The position numbers and the translations under genes are program-made. This document shows positions 41,779 through 56,700 of a stretch of DNA of 64,000 nucleotides, piece after piece. The notes beneath the pieces were generated by a model. That model saw only the letters and a list, made by a program, of their open reading frames with translations. It was not told the DNA's origin and did no database searches. The stretch lies in contig SVQA01000007.1 of NCBI GenBank assembly GCA_015065545.1, positions 43,349 to 107,348 on the forward strand, given 5' to 3'. Origin of the DNA: Oscillospiraceae bacterium (GTDB lineage Bacteria; Bacillota; Clostridia; Oscillospirales; Acutalibacteraceae). How positions within the stretch are numbered: position 1 is the first letter of the stretch; each line of letters opens with the position of its first letter.

Positions 41779-44700
41779 TCAATTAGTATTGCCATTTACC
41801 ACAGCATCGGTAGTACCGATATTGTAGAGGTTGAGAGTCTGTACATTACTGATGTAAGTATTTGTTACACCCTCAGGAGTTGTAACTGTTACATAAGAAT
41901 ATACATTGTAGAATCTCTTCTGATATGACATTGTATTATTGAAGCTGATTGTGAACATAAATCTGTTCTTGTTGGAAACTTCACGATCAGATGTATCGTA
42001 TACTGTGCAGTATGTTCCTGTAGATGTCATAACAGGCTTCTTGTATCCGTTGAGAACTTCGTTCTTAAGGATTTCGTGGTCTGTTGCAACACCGTAGTTC
42101 TTCTCCTGAGCTACCTTGAGAGCATCCTCAAATGTGGGATACTTATCAGTACCGGGCTCGAAGGAACCAACCTGCTCGAAGATCATACCAAAGTTAACTG
42201 TGTAGCCAAGCTCTCTGAGAGTCTGGATTGTTACATGAGCACCCATTACCTCATCTCTGCTACTGTTGGGCTTGAATGTCTTGCCATCGTAGAAGTAAGG
42301 AGTAAGGATGTTGTTAACATAGCTTGCGTTAACCTTGTCGACCTTGTTGGAGCCGTCTTCGTTAGATGTCTGTTCACGACCGTAACCAGGTGCATCAGTA
42401 AAGATATTGAAGTCGTACTGCTTCATAACATCATAGTTGATGTTCATATTAGATGTTATACGATAACCATAACGAGGACCGTATGTGAGAATTATATCAA
42501 TACTCTGGTCATACTTACCATTGTTATTGATGTCGTTGTACCAGAAGCCCTTCTCATAAGCTGTCTCTTCACCGATAATCTCACGAGCATCAAGTGTACA
42601 GAGTTCACCGAATGTCTTCTGGATAACAATTACCTGATCAGCAACCTGAGATGTAATTGTATAAAGTGTTTCTGGCTGAGTTGCCCAGAATACGAATGTC
42701 ATCTTATCGTACATTGCCTCGTTGATGGTCCAGATTGTATCCTTCTTGATATCATCAACATGAGGTGCATAAGTCAGAACTGTGTTAATCCAACCTTCAC
42801 CGGAGATATAAGCAGGTAAGTAAGGTGTGAAGTTGTTACCTGCAAAGCCTATGATTTCATCATAAGTGAGGGTGTAAGGAACATAGTAAGACTTAACATC
42901 ACCATTGTAATCGTTGTACTTGTACTCGAGAGTTACATCTACGGATACAGGTACGAGGTCGGAGTAGAGAGTCATTGAGTGAACGTTCTCCTTAACAGTG
43001 TACTCGAACTGGAAGTAAACCATATCGTTACGTCCAACAACTGTACCATTGTTATTGTAGATGTTATCGTAAGAGTCAACACCAACTTCTTCGAAGGATG
43101 TGAAGCCGTACTTATCCTGAGCCTGAACGTACCAAGCGAAGAACTTGTCAGCACCGATTGCATCGGTTGCAACTGTGATGAGAAGCTTATCGCCAACACG
43201 AGCGGAGATAGAAGCTGTCTCGGTAAGTGTGAGAGGTGTCTCAACGCCCATTGTTACGTTCTTGATACCAACATAGAGCTGAGCCTTACCATTATGAGGC
43301 TTGGGAATGTAGCTTGATGTTGTACCAACACCTGTGTAGAGGTAGTGGTTTACATAGAAGCTTTCCTTATCAAGCTCTTCGAATACTGCTGTGTATGTAG
43401 CACCAACAGCAGAAGTTGCAATGTAAGAGATGTTTGTGGAGAAGAGCATACCGTTCTGTGAGTACCAACCTACGAATCTGTAGCCAGCCTTGGGAACAGC
43501 TGTGAGTGTGAATGTAGTACCACGGAAGATGTCTACGTTCTGCTCTGTTGCATTTACATAAGCTTCACCGTATGTAGCCTTATTCACGGGCTCTGTTTCA
43601 TTGATTGTGATATTCTCTTCTACCTTAAGACCAACATTCACGGAAACGTTTACGTTAACCTGAAGGTCGCTGTCACCGTACCACTCACCGTCGTAACGGT
43701 TGCCGTTCATTGCTTCGTAAGAGAAGTATGCACGCTGGTTCTTGTAAGGAGCAAGAATACCGTTCCAGAGAGCAGAATCCTTATCGTGGAGCTCGTAGGA
43801 GTAGCAAGAACCGAGGAACTTACCTGTTGCATCAAAGATAAAGCACTGTACATAGTAGTCACCCTGAAGCACGCCTGAATGTACACTCTTGTCACCAGCC
43901 TGGATAATGTAGAGAGCCTTATCATCGGAGAGTGTAGCATTGATAGACTCAATGTTAGTTCCGAAGATGTCAGTCTTAAGACCGGAGTAGTCTGTGTACT
44001 GAACGAAGTTGTAATCCTTCAGAGCTACAGATGAACCGTTAAGTCTGCTTGCATTGTACTTGTCGTTAGTATTCTTAACAACAAATGTGATGTTTTCTTT
44101 ACCGTCTTCAAGAAGAGCGATGAAGTCATAGTAGTCGTAAGTCTGGATTGTTGTGTAGTCTACTACGATTGTATCCATAGAAGGCTGACCATCATCTCTG
44201 ATATTGGGAGCATAGTTGCCGAATACAATACCGGATACGTTGAGACCTGCAGGAGATGTAAGCTCAACATAAGTGTAGTAAACGCCGTCAAGACCTGCGA
44301 TGGGAACCATGAGCTGACCGGGATAAGGACCGTACTGTTCGTACTCTGTTACACTTTCACCGTTATTATACCAAGTATATGTAGAAATGTATTTATCCCA
44401 ATTTTCAATGTTCTTGTCGATAACAGCGTAAACAGTTACCTGCTTAACATTGTTTGCGACAAGCCACTCTTCTGTGTGGTAATAAACAGGAACAACTGTG
44501 GAGTTATCCTGAGTGAAGATGTAAGAACCTGTGTAGAGACCGTTACCCATATTGGAAGCAAATACGAACTCTGTACCGTTGATTACCCAACCATATACAT
44601 AGTAGTCGTAAGTTCCGAATCCGTTACGGTTAACCTGAGTAGAGAATGTAACTACTTCGCCTGCAACAACAGATGCAACCTGATGTGTTGGATAAGTGGT

Positions 44701-47700
44701 TGTCTTAACAACTGTGTCGGTATCGAATAATGTCTTACCAACTCTGTCGTTATTTGTAACCATTGTGTTGTCGGAGCTGTTTGTACCTCTACCGTCGGTA
44801 GCAATAACTTTGATTGTAGGTACCTTGGGAATTATCTCCCACCAGAAGTTGTTTGCCTCACCAACAGTACCATCGGGATCGAAGGTGAACTTAACATCGT
44901 AATCTGCATCAAAGTCTTCAAGGTCGATTTCTACCTTAACCTCATTGGGAGTATCTGTGTACTTACCGAGAGGTGTAAGAATCTGAGGATTATCGGTCTT
45001 ATCATCAAACTCTGCATTCCAGAAGTGTGAGAGCTCGTTTGTGGGGTTAACATAGATGTAACCATCATTAGTATGAGTTACAGTGATTGTGATGCTGTAT
45101 GTACCATCAGGATTCTCGGTAAACTTCTCAAGGTCGTATGCTGTGTGGTTTGCACCATTCCATGCACCCTGGAGGTAGTAACCGGGTTCTACGTAAGTAC
45201 CGGGCTCTTCACCGCCGTTACGGTAAAGGTTAGGAGTAACATCACTGAACTCTACCTGCTTCTGGTTTGTACCATTGTTAAACTGAATGTCGGTTGTGTC
45301 ATAAGGAATATAACCTACATAGTATCCGGAAACAGGATCTATTTCCATCTTTGTTCCGGGCCACTCATCAGTCTCAAGCTGGCTGCCCCAGAAGTAGAGC
45401 CAACACTCACCCCAGCGAGCAGTATTCTCAAGATAAATCTTACGATATGCCTCGATGTAGTTAGCTGTTGCTGTTACATCACCGATAATAACGATGTTAA
45501 ATTCCTTATCAAAACGTGTTGAGTTATCAGCGGGACTGTAATCGCCTTCGATCTCCCAGCTTTCAAAGATGTAGCGAGGATCAGTAGCATTTGCGGTAAG
45601 TGTTACAGCGTCGTACTGATTGAGCTGCATGGAAGATGAGCCTTCAGTTGTAATGCTGTCGTTACCGGATACAGCGGAGGCTGTACCTGCAGATACAGGA
45701 TTTACTTCTACTGTGAGAATTACTTCCTTAACCTGCTGCCACTCGATAGCGATCTCGTGATTTTCCTTAACACTTGCGAATGTGTAGGTATTCTTATAGA
45801 ACTCGCCTGTCTGATCGATTACCCATCTGCTGATTGCGTAACCATCCTTAGCAGTTGCAGTGATAGTTACGTTCTCGCCTGCAAATACAGTGATTGCATC
45901 ACCTTCTGCGTTGAGAGCTGTATCGCCGTAGTAGAGGGTACCGCCATTGATGTCGTAAGGATGAACTGTGATTGTATAGCTCAGCTTACGCTCAAACTGA
46001 ACTTCAAGCTCAACATCCTCAATAATGGAATTGATTGTGAATGCCCTTGCAGTAATTGACTGGTTAGTGTTAGAGAAGAGCACATCACCGTTTGCAATAA
46101 TACCGGAGATATAGTAGTTATTGGGAGCAGATACGCTGATATCTGCCTTGCCATTGTGGTTAACCTGAGCTGTACCGGAAGCTGCTGTGATAGTTGTAGA
46201 GTTTACAACTACTGTACCGGGCATACCGGTCTGGGTTACCTTAACAAGGTGGAATGCCTTAAGCTCAAGTGCATCATAAGCTTCCTGGAGATATGCTTCT
46301 GCATCATCGATAAGGCTTTGGTCAGAATCGCCGCTACCTGAGATCTCTTTTGCAATTTCGTAAGCATCTACGAAGGTTGCCCAGGACTCTTCTGTGTACA
46401 TATTGTCAGGATTTACACCATTGTTGTAGGGGTCAGTCATAGATTCAACAAGATCAAGGAGATCTCTACGGATTGTTATAATTACTGTACCACCGGAATG
46501 ATAGAGCCATACCTCCTCAACACCTGCCCATACACCATTCTTATAGAGCACGTTCTGGAGATTGAAGTCATTGGACTGGAGACTCAGAGAAGGTGCACCG
46601 GACCAGTTACCGTTGCTGTAGTATGTTGTGCCATTGGTAGACTGGTTTGAGGTTGTGTTGGGTGTAAATGTGGGATAATCCTTATTGTAATCTGTTCTGT
46701 AAGAAGCGGATGTATTGTGGATGTTATTATATGCGTCCTGCTGATCCTTCATAAAGAGGATGGATGCAGTGTCGGATACATAAGCATACCAGTAATTTGT
46801 AGTTCCGATTCTTGTCATGGTGTAGTGTGTTGCACCGTTTGTTGTACATCCGTTGTCACCATTCCAGATGTTGTTTGCAGATGTATAGAGGTGAACATTT
46901 GACCAACCAAGAGTATTGTTGAAGATTACAAGGTTGCCATTGCCTGCGGGAACTCCGCTGTTACCGTTTGTAAGATTTGCGATAACCTCGTTGTAGTAGC
47001 CTCTTGTCATCTCAAGCTCATTGGAGGTCTTCCAATTTACGCCATTGAAGTTTGTAGTAGAGGGCTGCTTTGTTCCGGGTGCATTGCCTGCAGGATAGCT
47101 TACGTTTGTTCCGTCAGTTTCCTTAATGAACAGATATTCATAACCGGAAGTTGAGTAGGAATGAACTGTAAGGTTTACTCCCTCACCAAAGGTTGCAGTT
47201 GCAACGATATCGGATGTGGGTCTGATTGTAATTGATGGGGTTGTTGTAGAGCCGGAAACAATTTGGAAGGAACCGGAAATTGTCCAACGCTTGAAGTTGT
47301 TTTCGCCTGTAGCATTAGCTGTAAGAGTAACTATATCATCATAGCGAACGCTGGACTTGTCGGTAGAAGCTGTACCGCCCTGAGAAGCATTTACTGTGAT
47401 GTTGTAGAGGTTACCCTCGTACTGAGCTTCAACAGTAATACTGGATGTAACATTTGTGAACTCTCTGCTCCAGCCTGTGAACTGATAGTTTGGACGAGTG
47501 GGATCATCAGGAGCTGTAGCAGCACCGCCGTGTTCAACCTGTTCGGTCTTGAGAACAATACCGTTCCAATCCTGGAAGGTTACGGTGTAAGAGCTTACAC
47601 TCTGTGAATACTTAGCTGTTACAACGGTATTCTCTGTGATATAAGAGAAGTCCTTATCCCAACCATCGAAGGTGTATATAAAACCATTCTCGGGTTCTCT

Positions 47701-50700
47701 GTAAGGATTTGCAGGAGCTTTTGCGGGCTTACCGCGCTCAACCTCTTGTGTATCAAGTACAGTACCATTCCAATCCTGGAAGGTTACGGTGTACTTATCT
47801 CCCTCGTATTTAACCTGAAGCTGTTTTGTCTGCTTGTTGAACTCGAAGGTGTACTTACCGCCGGTTGCATTAAGTGTTACGTTACCGGCAGAACCTGATG
47901 CAGACCACCAACCGCCTGTTGTGTCATTAACTTGACCATCGTTACCGTAGAATACATCCTGATAGAGATGCTTGAACTCATAAACGCCCTGCTCAAGTGT
48001 TTTGGTATATGTATATACATTACCATTATCAGTGGACGGAGTCATGGGAATCCAACCCCAAGTTGTGAAGTCACCGCCGATATAAACAGTTGTGTTGAGG
48101 ATAGATGCGATAAAGGTTGTACCGCCGTAAATCTGGTAGTTATTTACGATCTGACCGTTACCTGTATGCCATCCCTGTAACTGCTCGCCTGTTGCAAGTT
48201 TGTATTGATTGGGGCCGTCGCCTTCTGTGGGAGGTGTTGCATATTTACCATGAGATACAGTCTCGCTCTTAACTACTTCACCCTTAACCACCCATTGTAC
48301 AGTGTACTGAGTCGCCTGTGATCTGTACTGTGCAGTTACGGTCATATCACCTGTTACAAAGATAGGATTGGGATTCCAACCGCTGAAGGTGTAGATATAG
48401 CCGCCGGACTGATATTGTGTAGGTTCATAATAAGTTACAGCAGAACCACCATATTCAACTGTAACTATATCAACTACTTCACCACGATCCTTGAATGTAA
48501 CTGTATATTCACGCTTGATTTCGTTATATACAGGATATACATCCATATCAGACATTACAGCGGAGAAATCCTTATCCCAACCTGTGAATACGAACCTAAA
48601 CTCTGCTGTTTCTTTTCTTTCAGGAGCTGCGGGAGCAGTTGCAGGTGAACCTGCAGAAACTGTTTCTTCATGGAGGAGAACAGAACCATCGTGGTTCCAG
48701 AACTTAACTGTGAAGAGCTGATTCTGATCTGCATACTGTGCAGTTACAACTATAGATTCAGTAATTACTGAGAAGTCCTTATCCCAACCTGTGAAGAGGA
48801 AGCCCTCTCTAATGGGATCTGCGGGAGGATTATCAACACCCTTGCCGTATTCAACATTTCTTACTGCAAGAGTTCTGCCGTCCCAGTCTACGAACTTAAC
48901 TTCGTACTGGTTAACAACCTGTTCGTACTGAGCTGTGATAGTCATATTCTCAGAAACTCTGGAGAAGTCTTTATCCCAACCGATGAAGTTGAAGCTGTAT
49001 TGTGCGTCGCCCTCTCTTGTGGGAGCTTCAGGAGCGATTGCTGCTGTACCTGCTTCTACAAGCTGAGAATCCTGACCGTTAACCTGAATAATTGTACCAT
49101 CCCAGTCAACGAAGATTACTTCGAATATTGCACCGAGTTCTGTATAAACTGCAGTAACTGTTGTGTCACCTGTAATGAAGGAGAAGTCTGTATCCCAACC
49201 TGCGAACTTAAAGCCCTCGGGAGCTGTGGGATCAGCAGGAGCTGTAGCGGAATGACCGTACTCTACTTCTTCCTGCTTGAGAACTGTACCGTCTGCATCC
49301 TGGAATGTAACTGTGAATACATCAAGGATGTGTTTAACCTCAAGTCTCTGGGTCTCGGTATTGAAGATGAATTTATATTCACCGCCGATACCTGTAGTTA
49401 CAAGAGTACCGTTGGGAATCTGATCGCCAGATTCCATAAACCAAGGATTAGATACACCGTTTACATCTGTTGTATCTGTGATGGTACCACTGTTACCATA
49501 CCAAGTAATGAATTGATTGATCTTGAATTCATACTTGCCGTCAGGAAGTTCAATCTGTACTTCGTAAGTATTCTCACCTGTCTTAACCATAGGTGTAGAG
49601 GTACTCCAGTTATTGAATTCACCCTTGAGGTATACTTTGTTGTCGCCGTAAGTAGCCTTGATAGTTGTATCTTCTGTAATCTTAGAGAAGTCACCCTGCC
49701 AGCCGGTGAAGATGTAGTTATCGCCTCTGTCGGGAGCCTGAGGAGCTGTAGCGGACTTGCCGTACTCTACCTGCTGAGTATCAATAACCTTATCGTTATG
49801 ATCAACGAAGGTTACTGTGTACTTCTGTACTTCCTGAATGTAGGTTGCTGTTACAGTGATGTCGGTCTGAACATTCTTGAAGCTGGGATCCCAACCAGAG
49901 AATGTGTACTTAAACTCTGCGTTACCCTCTCTTGTGGGTGTTTCGGGAGGAGTTGCATCCTTACCCTTTTCAACCTTTTCTGTCTTGAGAATTTCGCCGT
50001 CCCAGTCTACGAATGTAACTGTGAGCAGACGGGATGTTGCTTCATAGACAGCTGTAACTGTAAGATCTTCCTTAACGTTAGAGAAGCTCTTATCCCAACC
50101 CTTGAAGGTGTAAACTATGTTACCCTCGTCAGGTCTTGTGGGATTCAGAGGAGCAGAAGCGTCTGTACCGATGTCAACAGTCTGCTCTTTAAGAACAGAG
50201 CCGTCCCAGTCTACGAATGTAACAACGAAGGTGTAGGGTGAATACTTAACTTCCAGTCTCTGAGTTTCTTTATTGTAGATGAAGGTGTAGTTACCGCCTG
50301 CTGTGATAAGAGTACAGTTCTGTCCCTCTGTATCGGACATATACCAGGGATTTGAAGCACCGTTTTCATCTGTGGTGTTGTTGATGTCACCGGAGTTGCT
50401 GTACCAGCCGTCTCCCCTCTTGAGCTTGAAGTCATACTCGCCTTCGTCAAGAGTGATCTTAATTGTAACAACGTTAGGATCATCAGTGAGGTTCATGGGG
50501 AGATTCTTCTCGTGCCAGTTGTTGAACTCACCTACAAGGTAAACGTTATCATCAATGTAGAGAGCTGTTACTGTTGTATCCTCTGTGATGAAGGAGAAGT
50601 CCTTATCCCAGTTTGTGAATACCCAACCGTCCTGTCTTCTGGGAAGCTCGGGAGCCTTTGCTGCTGCACCGTAATCCACTGTCTGAGTTGTGGAAGTTTC

Positions 50701-53700
50701 CTTGCAATCAGCTGTGAAATATACGAATGTAACTTCAAAGGTGTGAATTGCATAAGTTGCATTAACATCAAGGTCACCCTGAATGTTTGTGAAGCCCTTA
50801 TCCCAACCGATGAAGTTGTAATGCTCACGAGTGGGATCTGCAGGAGCAGTTGCATCCTTGCTGATTTCAACCTTCTCGGACTTGAGAACAGAACCGTTCC
50901 AATCGAGGAAGTTTACTGTGTATACATAAGGCTCGTAAGCAATTGTGAATTGCTCGTTGTTGTTATTGAATGTGAAGGTATACCAGCCGCCTGTAGCGTC
51001 AAGCTTTGTGTTAGCGCCGTCGGTCTTGGTAGCCTGAGCTGAGTCTGTCTTATCAACAAATGTTGCAGACTCGAAGTCGGTGTAGTAGATACCGTTTCTG
51101 TAGAACTTAAACTCATACTGACCGGGTGCAAGCTCTACTCTTGCAGCAACTTCAGTGTTACCGTAAGTGTTAAGCTTGTATGCGTTAGAGGGAGTCCAGT
51201 CATTGAAAGAACCTACAACATAGATGTTGTTATCGAAGTAACTTGCTGTTACTGTAATATCCTCTGTGATGTAGGAGAAGTCCTTATCCCAACCATTGAA
51301 TTCGAAACCGTCTGGTCTGAAGGGCAATGTGGGAGCTGTAGCTGCCTGACCTCTGTCAACAGTCTGAGTTGTTCTAATATCGGTTACACCGTCTGCATCC
51401 TTATAAACGAAGGTTACTTCGTACTTGTAAGGCTTGTAATCAATCTTGAAGTTATTGTTCTCATGATTGAATGTGAAGGTGTAGTAACCACCGTTAGCAA
51501 TAAGGATTGTATCGCCGAGATTTGATGCGTCCTCAGAAAGTTTCCAATCTGTAGAGTCAACAATTGTCTCTGAGGGAGCTGAGTACCAGAGCTGACCGCC
51601 GCCCTCTGTTTCCTTGAAGAACTTGAAGGTGTATGTACCGGGCTCAAGCTCTATGGTAGTAGTAACGATCTCGTCACCATACTTGGTGAACATATTCTCA
51701 GTACCCCACTCGTTGAAGGAACCCTTGAGGTAGAGGTTGTCGTCGTAGTACTTTGCATATACATCAAGGTCGCTCATAACTTTTGTGTAATCAGGATCCC
51801 AACCCTTGAAGATGAAGCCACCACCTCTTGTAGGTGCGTCGGGAGCTGTTGCACTCTTTGTGATTTCAACCTGCTCTGTCTTAAGAAGAACATCATTGTA
51901 ATCATAGAAGTTTACTGTAAATATGAAGGGATCGTACTTAACTTCCATCTTCTGTGTATTAACGTTATAGATGAATGTGTAGTAACCACCTGTTGAATCA
52001 ATTGTACAGTTAGCAGACTCTGCAGAAGACATATCCCAGGGGTTAGATGCACCGTTTTCATCTGTAGTATCGTAAACGGTACCCTTGTTACTAAACCAGC
52101 CATCTCCTACCTTGATCTTGAACTCGTTTGACTGACCATTGTGGAGAATGATTGTTGTGGAAAACTCGCCGGGATTACCTGTAGGCATCATAATATTAGC
52201 CTTGTCGTTCCAACCGTTGAAGTCACCAACGAGGAATATGTTACCGTTGATGTATAGTGCTTCAACTGTGAGGTCACCTGTGATGTAGGAGAAGTCCTTA
52301 TCCCAACCATTGAATACCCAACTGTCTGTACGAGCAGGAACCTCAGGTGCTACTGCAGCTGTACCGTAATCGGTCATTACGTCAGTAGATGTCTTGGTCT
52401 GTCCGTCAGCCTCGTAATAAACGAAGGTTACCTTGTACTGGTTCTTAACCTGAGTATAGGTAGCTGTAATCTCCATATCGGACTGAACGTCGGAGAAGTC
52501 CTTATCCCATCCTGCAAAGATGTAGCTGAACTCTACGTCGCCCTCACGAGTGGGCTCTGCAGGTGCAGTTGCAGCATTACCTCTCTGAACAGACTGTTCA
52601 GAAAGAATTGTGCCGTTCCAATCCTTAAATACTACATTGAAGAACTTTGAATCATACTCAACAACCAGAGTGTTGGTAGAAGGCGTGTACTTGAATATGT
52701 AGTAACCGCCGGAAGCACTGATTGTACAGTTAGCGTCATCACTCATCTTGATGCCGTCTGTATAATCGTGGATTGTAGTGGTGCTACCGAACCACTCTGT
52801 AGAGTTAACGCCTGTGTTGTGATTAATCTTGAAGGTGTATGTGCCAGGCTCGAGATACACACCTGTAACAACAGTGGAGTCACCATAGGGACCCATTGCG
52901 TTAGAGGTATCCCAATTGTTGAAGGAACCCTTAAGGTAGTAGTTATCATCGAAGTACTGTGCCTTAACGGTCATATCGGAATAAACTTTGGAGAAGTCTT
53001 TGTCCCAACCGTCAAACTTTCTGTAACCGTCTCTAACCTCGTCCATTTCAGGTGCCTTTGCGGATGTAGCAATCTGTACCTGCTGGGTATCGAGAACAGT
53101 TGTGCCGTCCTCGTCAACGAAGGTTACTGTGAATACGTCGGGAACATAGAAAACAGATAACTGGTTTGTTCTTCTGTTGAATGTGAAGGTGTAAGTACCA
53201 CCTGTAGCATTGATTACACAGTTGTTAGCTGCGGTGGACATATCCCAGTTGAAGCAGCTATCGTTGATTGTACCGTTGTTACCGTACTTGTAATCAACCA
53301 TAGAACCATCGTGTCTGTGGATAACCTTGAATTCGTACTGACCGGGATCGAGGTGGATAGTCTTTGAAGAAGTACCTGCCTCGTAGTCATATACCTCCAT
53401 GAGATTTTCCTGAGTTCTAAACCACTGACCGTCAATAACATTACCAATCAGGTAAGCGTTATCGTCGAAATACCAAGCCTGGATAACCATATCCTGAGTT
53501 ACATTTGTGATGGTCTCAGTATAACGTGTGCCGTAAGGCTCGCCACCTACATTCTCTGCCCAGAAGAGGTAGAACCATCTGTCTGTACGTTCGTCGAGAA
53601 GAGGAAGCTCTACATTGCCGCCTGCCTCAACAGCAATGATATCCTGCTTAGGCTCCAGATAAGTCTTGCCATAGTAATTGAATGTTACGTGGTAGATATT

Positions 53701-56700
53701 GGGCTTGTGCTCAACCTGGAATGTCTTATTGGTCTTATTGAATGTAATTACATAAGAACCGCCGGAAGCACTGAGCTTGGTGTTACCAACAGACTGATCG
53801 TCGGTAGTTGACCAGAAGCCATCTGTCTTATTATCAACAGTGCCGGCATTGATATCTGTGTACCATACATCTTCATAGAGGAACTTGAACTCATAGGTAG
53901 TAGCACTGGATACGTTTCTGATTGTGTAAGTAGCAGTGTTACCGTCGGAAGACTTCATGATATTGCAATCTTCCTTAGTCCAGCCCTTGTCAATACCCAT
54001 AAGGTAAACGTTGTCGTCCTTATACTGTGCCTTAACTGTAAGGTCAGACTGAATGTAATCAAAGTTCTTATCCCAACCGATGAATACAAAACCATCGTTT
54101 CTTACAGGATCAGCGGGAGCTGTTGCACTCTTTGTGATTGCAACTTCTTCTGTCTTGAGAACCTTATCGTCGTAATCAACGAAGGTTACTGTATACATAT
54201 AAGGCTCGTAAGAAACTGCGAGAGTATCATTTGCCTTATTGTAAGTAAAGGTGTAGTAACCACCTGTTGCATCAAGCTTTGCGTTGTTCTGAACGCTTGC
54301 GCTCATCTGAACAGCAGATGTTGTCTCGTCAGCGATTGTACCGTCGTAGCTGTACCAGCCGTCGCCCTTATGGAGCTTAAATTCATAAACACCGGGAGTA
54401 AACTCAAGGGTAATCTTAACGATATCCTTGTTATCTGTAAGCTGAAGAGGAGTTGCCTTTTCGTTCCAGTTATTGAACATAGCTGTGAAGTAAACATTCT
54501 CGTCGATGTACTCAGCTGTAACTGTTAAGTCGCCCTGAATGTTTGTGAACTCCTTGTCCCACTTATCGAATACCCAACCGTCTTTACGAACAGGAACTTC
54601 GGGAGCGATAGCATCTTCGCCCAGCTTAACTTCCTGTGTATCCTCAATGAGTGTCTTACCGTCTGCATCATAGTAAACGAATGTTACATCAAATACATTG
54701 GGTACATAAGTTACCATGAACTGATGTGTCTCGGTATTGTAAGAGAATGTGTAGATACCGCCTGTGGAAATAAGAGTTGTATGGCCGCCATCAGCCTTCT
54801 TTGTATCCCACCAGCCGTCTGTTGTTTCGTTCTCGAATGTACCGTTGTAAATATCGGTGTGGTAGTGTCTTACTGCCTCGCCGTTAACGGGCTCATTGTG
54901 GAAGAATGCGAAGTCATAGCTACCGGGCTCAAGAACCATTGTTACGGTCTGGATCTTATCGCCATAAGCACCGAGAGCTGTTGTACCCCAGTTATTGAAG
55001 TCACCGGAGAGATACATCTTGTCGTCGTAGTAACGAGCGTAAACTTCTGTTCTGTCTGTAATGCAAGAGAAGTCTTTATCCCACTTGAGGAACTTAAAGC
55101 CGTTTGTTCTTGTGGGAACATCGGGAGCTGTAGCAGCCTGACCGATGCCAACCATCTCTTTCTTGAGTACGTTCATTGCGTAATCATAGAAGATTACTTC
55201 GTACTTGATAGCATCATAGTGGATGTTGAAGTCCTTGGAGTCTGTTGCAAACTTAAAGGTGTAAGTACCACCGGATGCTTTAAGAACAGTATTTCTGTTA
55301 TCAACCTCGTTTGTAGAAGTATGATACCAGCTACCAAGTGTAGAGTCGGTAATAACTTTACTTGAACCGCTTGTGGGTCTGTAGGTGTACCATGTGTTGT
55401 GCTGTTTGAACTTGAATTCGTGTTCGGACTGAGTGAATGTGTCACCTGCTGTCTTGCCGATTTCAAGAGTAAGCTCTACAACATTCTGTGTACCCTTGTT
55501 TGTAAGACGATTGCTTGCATTTGTTGTAGTCCAATCGCCATTAATACCCATAAGGTAAACGTTGTTATCATAGTAAACAGCTGTAACTGTAAGGTCACTC
55601 TTTACACTTGAGAAATCTGTATCCCAGTAATCGAATACAAATCCATCGTTTCTTGTGGGTGTTGCAGGAGCTGTTGCAGCGGTGCTGATAGCTACCTGCT
55701 GAGTATCAAGAACTTCGCCGTCGTAATCCTTAAATGTAACTGTGTACATATAAGGCTCGTAAGCAATCTTGAATGCGTGAGTTTCGGTATTCCATGTGAA
55801 TGTATACCAACCGCCCTTAGCTGAGAGCTTGGTGTTACCAACATTGCCATTGTCAGTTGTGTTCCACCAGGTTTCGCCTGTGGTGTCGGGGACTGTACCT
55901 GCATTGCCGTCGGTGTAGTACTTACCATCGTGGAAGAACTTGAACTCGTAAGTACCTGCTGCAAGCTCAATTCTCTTGGAAACAGTCTTGTCTCCATAAG
56001 TCTGGAGAACACCTGTGTTGTCCCAGTTATTGAAGCCGCCCTTAATATATGCGTTATCGTCAAAGTATTCAGCGGTAACTGTAAGGTCGCCTGTAATACT
56101 TGAGAAGTCCTTATCCCACTTTCTGAGTGCCTGACCATCAGGTCTTAAGGGGAGCTTGGGCTCTGTTGCTGCAGTGCCGTACTCAACCTGCTGGCTCTCA
56201 GTAATTATTGTATTGCCGTCAGCATCAATGAAGCTGAACACAACTGTGTACTTTCTGAGAGTTTCTTTATACTGAGCCTTAATAACCATATCCTTGGTTA
56301 CGGAGGAGAAGTCCTCGCTCCAACCTGTGAAGGTATAGTCATGAGAAACAGTAGACTCTCTTGTGGGGTCTGCAGGAGCTGTTGCGGGCTTACCGATAGC
56401 GATTGTCTGAGTAGCGCCGATTTGGGTATCATCCCAGTCTACAAACTTAACTGTGTAAGTTGTAGGAACGTACTTAACAATAAGCTTCTTGGTAGCGTTA
56501 TTGAATGTAAAGGTGTATGTACCACCGGATGCATTCATTGTACAGTTACCTGCGTCTGCGTTCATATCCCAACCGGATGCGGATGTTGTATCTGTTGTAT
56601 CGTCGAAGGTACCCCAGTTACCGTACCAAACTGTATCCTGATTGAGCTTGAACTGATATGTACCGGGAACAAGAGCTACGGAGTAGGTTGCGACATCGCC

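Noticed and set aside
49000..50241. 413-codon open frame on the plus strand, and many others opposite the giant gene
   Set aside because: It is the mirror of a low-complexity repetitive coding strand, is very rich in Cys, Val and Ser, has no ribosome-binding site and shows no known domain.
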